Positions 39,861-43,769 of a DNA stretch of 43,769 bases are shown here, one piece after another. The number at the start of each line of letters is the position of its first letter. Position 1 is the stretch's first letter. Where the stretch lies: assembly GCA_944323875.1 (NCBI GenBank), contig CALUUH010000016.1, positions 1-43,769 on the forward strand, given 5' to 3'. Position numbers and translations under genes: made by a program. The notes under the pieces were generated by a model that did not search any database, had not been told where the DNA came from, and saw only the letters and a program-made list of their open reading frames with translations. The stretch is from Candidatus Gastranaerophilales bacterium (GTDB lineage: Bacteria; Cyanobacteriota; Vampirovibrionia; Gastranaerophilales; Gastranaerophilaceae).

Positions 39861-42158
39861 ATGAATATAAAAGCGACTAATAATATTATCTATTCGCCAT
39901 CATTTACGGCAAATATACATAAAATATCTCAGTCTATACAAAATAATGAATACATGCAAAATGTTTCCGGTATGTCAAAAAGTGTCTTATTGCAGAAATT
40001 TTGTGAATTGTACGGGGAGCCTTTAGCTGCAGAATTTGTGCAACATTTAAAAACTGAAAATCTGAAATATCTTTATTTGTTGGCTTCAAAAGTTGATTTA
40101 AGCGGTTATCGCAGAATTGAAATGGATAAGCTTCAGCAGTTTTCGCAGATCGATATGCTTAAATTGAAAGAGGTTGAACCTTTATTGTTGTCAAAAAATG
40201 ATCTCGGTTTATGGAATTATTCTGCTGATTATGTGCTAAATTTTAAATCTTTGAATAAAAAGCAGCAAGCAGCATTGTTGGATTTGATTCAGTGCAATGT
40301 AACACCGTTTAGCGCAAAAGGTATTATTGAATATCCTGATTTAAATTGGAATAAAATTGTTGAAAAGGCAAAAGCATTAAAAAAATATTATGGGGATGAT
40401 TTGCGGGAAATTGAGTTTTACAGTAATACCAAAGGTGAAAATTTCTTTCTTGCAGATGTACAGCTTCATGATAACCAAAAGCCAGCCTGGCTTAATTATA
40501 AGCGTATTACGGTAAAACTTGATGATGATGTGAATGCGTTTGCTGGTCTGGGAAAGCAGACACCAATTGGAACGATTGTTGATAAATTATATTCAAAGAT
40601 GACTAAGCAAATGAATATATATTCAAAACAAAATCTTAAAACTGATATTGCGAAAATATCGAATGCCGTTCCTGATGCTGCACCAACCGAAATTTTAACG
40701 ACAATTCAGAAAATCACTCAGTTTGCAAATTATTCATCTTTACCGAAATTAGCTCAACAGTTAACCGGTTACAAAATTACTTCATTTGATTCTGTTGGCG
40801 AATTGCATAAGTATTTTGAATATTTTTATGAAAACAAAGGGCTTTTTAAGCTGAGTAAATCAGAAGAAAAACTCGGCTGTATTGTAACTTTGAATGATCT
40901 TAAAAATGAAAATACTCTTAAAGAAATTAAGGAAAAAGTAGCTGCTAATAATTTGACATTGATAAATTTAGAAGGATTCAGCGATGGCGTTAATTTGTTT
41001 GAAGACGATAGAATTTTGCCATTAAGAGCAGTGAATGTTTTGAAAAAAGCTAAAAAAGTTCAGATGGAGTTTCCTGATGCTGATTTTGCAGATTGTGTTT
41101 CCTTTGTCTTGAATAATCCGCTTGAATCCAGATTAAAGGAACTGGGATTGAGTGCTATTCGTGTTAGTATTGAAAATCCTGCAACCCAAGCAGGTGTATT
41201 AAAACAACTTCAGCCGATTATTCCGTCTAAGGAAAGAATTAAAACAACTATTGAAGCTATTGCGGATAGCTATTCAATTACTATGAGATCTTACAATCGG
41301 CTAAGTAATACTATTGCTGAGTATTTTAATTCAAATGCTCATGTATATTCCAAACAGTCTATGATTGAGACTTTGGAAAAATTGAATAATAAGATTGATG
41401 ATTATTTACAAGGACACAATATTCCAAAAGAAAATTTGTATCTCCTTCAGCATAGGATGAGAGTAGTTAAAAGCTTTGATATATTGATGAAGATGTATAA
41501 GGATATGTATAATTTTCCGGAAAGTAGAATTGTGCGGGTAGATGATGTTCAAGATTTAAATAAATATCCCCCAAATAGTGCCTTTGTGATAATTGACGAT
41601 ATTGTTGGCAGCGGTGATTCGATGATCGGTACTGCTGATTATTGTACCGGTGCCCGAAAACTTAACAAAGATAAATTTATAATTTTTGCCCCGATAACTG
41701 CAACTCAAGCCGGCTTGGATGCTATTAATAAATATATAGCCAAACATTCAAGAACCCAAAATGATATTATTATTTGTCTAGATGAAAATGTCTTAGAAAA
41801 AGCGGATGGTAATAAAATATTTAAAAATTGGTATCTAAATTTAAAAAATCTTTTAATCTTTTCGAAAATCAATGATAAAGGTTTTAAAGAACAGGCATTG
41901 AATATTTCATTTCCATATATGGCTCCTGATAATAATTCATTTATTTCAGCAAATCTTCAAGATTTGTTTTTGATTAATGATACTTGTATAAAAAATAAAT
42001 CATATTCATTTTGGGAATTGAGAAAGAAAGCAGCAGACTATGATTTGTTCGGGCAGGATGAAAAATATCTGCTCCCAAATTCAGTAAATGACAAAGCTCC
42101 TACATTGATTGATAAGATAAAATTTGTGATAAGACAAAAGTTAAGAAAAGAAAAATAA
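39861..42158 (+). CDS. Large hypothetical protein with phosphoribosyltransferase-type PRPP loop
   Basis: A 765-residue protein. The N-terminus (NNIIYSPSFTANIHKIS) has no signal peptide. Residues about 30-560 are mostly helical and not recognised. From about 576 the segment AFVIIDDIVGSGDSMIGTAD matches the type I PRTase PRPP loop (two hydrophobics, DD, then G-S-G-D-S), preceded by VRVDDVQDLNKYP and followed by KFIIFAPITATQAGLDAI, a Rossmann-like strand-helix. A Lys-rich tail ends it. No clear Shine-Dalgarno sequence is visible. It may modify a nucleotide, or use the loop only for binding. The SIR2 gene follows 332 bp later on the same strand. Confidence 0.72.
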   Translation: MNIKATNNIIYSPSFTANIHKISQSIQNNEYMQNVSGMSKSVLLQKFCELYGEPLAAEFVQHLKTENLKYLYLLASKVDLSGYRRIEMDKLQQFSQIDMLKLKEVEPLLLSKNDLGLWNYSADYVLNFKSLNKKQQAALLDLIQCNVTPFSAKGIIEYPDLNWNKIVEKAKALKKYYGDDLREIEFYSNTKGENFFLADVQLHDNQKPAWLNYKRITVKLDDDVNAFAGLGKQTPIGTIVDKLYSKMTKQMNIYSKQNLKTDIAKISNAVPDAAPTEILTTIQKITQFANYSSLPKLAQQLTGYKITSFDSVGELHKYFEYFYENKGLFKLSKSEEKLGCIVTLNDLKNENTLKEIKEKVAANNLTLINLEGFSDGVNLFEDDRILPLRAVNVLKKAKKVQMEFPDADFADCVSFVLNNPLESRLKELGLSAIRVSIENPATQAGVLKQLQPIIPSKERIKTTIEAIADSYSITMRSYNRLSNTIAEYFNSNAHVYSKQSMIETLEKLNNKIDDYLQGHNIPKENLYLLQHRMRVVKSFDILMKMYKDMYNFPESRIVRVDDVQDLNKYPPNSAFVIIDDIVGSGDSMIGTADYCTGARKLNKDKFIIFAPITATQAGLDAINKYIAKHSRTQNDIIICLDENVLEKADGNKIFKNWYLNLKNLLIFSKINDKGFKEQALNISFPYMAPDNNSFISANLQDLFLINDTCIKNKSYSFWELRKKAADYDLFGQDEKYLLPNSVNDKAPTLIDKIKFVIRQKLRKEK

Positions 42159-42489
42159 ACCTAGCACCTCCATAATTTTGTAGCAATAAAATTTAGAATT
42201 TTAATAGTATTGTTTAAAACGACCTTACCTGAATTAATAATCCTAAAAATTAATATTGAAACACCATGTAGTATATCAATTTATCTTACAATAAAAATAT
42301 ATAAAGAAAATTAGAAGCAATTAAAGCATTAAATTCATATAGATAGTATTTTATTCAAATAAAAAATCACACACAAATTACCTGTTAAGTAACATAAGAA
42401 ACCAGAAAAATTAACATGAAATTTCAGAAATTTACAGAAATGCAGATCTAATATAATCATGCTAGAATTGCTATATAAGGAGTGATTAG
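42159..42489. other. AT-rich gap before the SIR2 gene
   Basis: No gene or terminator seen. A TATAAT box lies at about 42453-42458, about 30 nt before the GTG start, without a convincing -35. AAGGAG is at 42477-42482, 7 nt before the GTG. Confidence 0.4.
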
Positions 42490-43769
42490 GTGATTAATAA
42501 AAAAGATCAGATAGCATTTATTCGTAATTTTTTAGTTTGTGATGGTATAGACTTTTTTCTTGGTTCCGGAGCATCCTTATTAGCTGGTATTCCAAGTGGA
42601 CAAAATTTAGTCTGGGAGTTTAAAAAAGAAATATATTGTCTGAAAATAATGTTTCAAGAGAGTTATTTAAAGACTTGCAGTCAGAACGAAACAGAAGAAA
42701 ATTGCAAGATTACTTTGATTCTTTAGATGGTTTTCCATCAATAGGTTCAAAGAATGAATACTCTTTTTATTTTGAGACATGTTATGATAATACTGCTTCA
42801 AGAAACGCATTTATACAGGACCTTGTTGCAAATGTTGAACCTACAAGAGGACATCTTTGTCTTGCCAATTTATTTATCAACAATAAGGTAAAAAATATAT
42901 GGACAACAAATTTTGACGAGTTAATTGAAGCTGGAATTAAAACCTTATCTCCTCAATATTCGTTTAATATTATATCTTCAATACAAAAAAATAGTATTTC
43001 TCAAATAGCAAATAATCGTTTTTCTAATGTCATAAAATTACATGGTGATTATAGATATGATTCATTACAAAATACAGAACAAGAATTACAGGATCTAGAA
43101 AAACAATTATCAGATTTATTCTGTAAGGGTCTAATTAATAAAGGTCTTGTCGTTATAGGTTATGCCGGGAATGATGACTCTGTTATGAAAGTTCTTGAGA
43201 ATAATATAAATAATAAAGATTTTCTAAGTAAAGGAATATATTGGTGTAAACCACGAAATACTACTTTATCAGAACGAGCAAATGCGTTTATGGAAAAGGC
43301 TTGTCAAAACAATGAGCTGTCCTGTGTAATTGATATGGAGGGTTTTGATGAATTTTTAAATTTGATATACCAAAATTATGAGTATAAAAATTCTATAATT
43401 GATGAACGATGGAAAGATTTTGATAATAGAAAAAAAGAAATTAATTTTTCTTCGGATAAAATAGCTCAAAGTCCATTAAAAATGAACACCTTTGTCTCAA
43501 CAGAATTACCTTCTTGCAATGTATTTGAAACAGATATAAAAAATTGGAAAGAACTACGAGAAATAACAGGTACAAATAATATAATTGCAGGGTTATTTAA
43601 TGGAAAGGTATATTCCCTTTCTAATAGTGATAAACTAAAAGAAATATTTAAAGGGCATATAAAGTCCGAAATTACAACAGTATTTCCTGAAACCGAACTA
43701 TTAAATAAAGAGAATTTCGTATATTTGGGACTGCTTTATGAATTAATAAAAACCTCATTATTGCAAAAT
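42490..43769 (+). pseudogene. SIR2-domain protein gene, frameshifted and cut by the window end
   Basis: From the GTG at 42490 the first about 50 codons encode DFFLGSGASLLAGIPSGQNL, then VWEFKKEIYC, the NAD-binding start of SIR2-like proteins. This frame stops at 42724-42726. The rest continues in the -1 frame from about 42639: SENNVSRELFKDLQSERNRR, NIWTTNFDELIE, NVIKLHGDYRYDS (catalytic His) and LVVIGYAGNDDSVMKVLE, open to the window end (377 codons). Joining at the codons TGT/TCT gives an uninterrupted family-like sequence, so one base is missing near 42637-42641, or the read is wrong. SIR2 proteins of this kind are NAD-degrading effectors in anti-phage systems. Confidence 0.85.

Overview
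The window is 43.8 kb of low-GC bacterial chromosome. It most resembles a gut-type, non-photosynthetic relative of cyanobacteria (Vampirovibrionia/Melainabacteria, order Gastranaerophilales-like). Three things point there: two pseudopilins with the FTLAEV signature common in that group, a Tic20-like membrane protein (a family typical of cyanobacteria and plastids), and the overall AT-rich gene style. This placement is an inference; no rRNA is present.

Layout. 1-4.1 kb: dispersed repeats, an iron alcohol dehydrogenase, a small HTH regulator, a pseudopilin, a HAD hydrolase and an exported TPR protein. 4.1-5.0 kb: a gap with a candidate short sRNA whose loop matches an anti-Shine-Dalgarno sequence, and two overlapping tiny membrane-protein genes. 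5.0-8.9 kb: pilT, recO, a 51-codon small gene and argS. 9.2-12.6 kb: a WecG/TagA/CpsF glycosyltransferase that may be leaderless, an orphan N-terminal transketolase half, a second pseudopilin and a YhcH-GNAT fusion. 12.7-12.9 kb: a strong promoter drives a folded, unidentified RNA. 13-16.7 kb: phosphodiester glycosidase, Tic20-like protein, TPR protein, rsfS and rpiB.

16.8-20.3 kb holds three unusual proteins that share N-terminal motifs and a near-identical upstream element, with Gly-rich, LysM-like and EF-hand-like parts. 20.4-24.7 kb: recG overlapping a CHASE2 adenylate cyclase gene. 24.8-27.3 kb: KDPG aldolase, a PfkB sugar kinase and CsaB-type pyruvyltransferase. Then come intronless tRNA-Leu(UAA), a patatin phospholipase, a multi-spanning GT-C-like protein, a HEAT-like protein and a tandem universal stress protein. 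31.8-37.6 kb: a small sigma factor coupled to gcvPB (whose last 17 codons are tandemly duplicated past the stop), a CoA-activase-like iron-sulfur protein, two membrane proteins and miaA.

37.6-38.3 kb is a mosaic of short dispersed repeats. At 38.3-39.6 kb a protein combines an EF-hand-like N-terminus with the conserved residues of the guanidine-modifying (agmatine/peptidyl-arginine deiminase) fold; its leader resembles that of the 17-20 kb trio. The window ends with a 765-residue protein carrying a phosphoribosyltransferase PRPP loop, and a frameshifted SIR2-domain gene of the anti-phage type that runs off the edge.

The best candidates for something undescribed are the deiminase-like protein and the leader-sharing family, the RNA at 12.71 kb, the anti-SD sRNA, and the PRTase/SIR2 pair.
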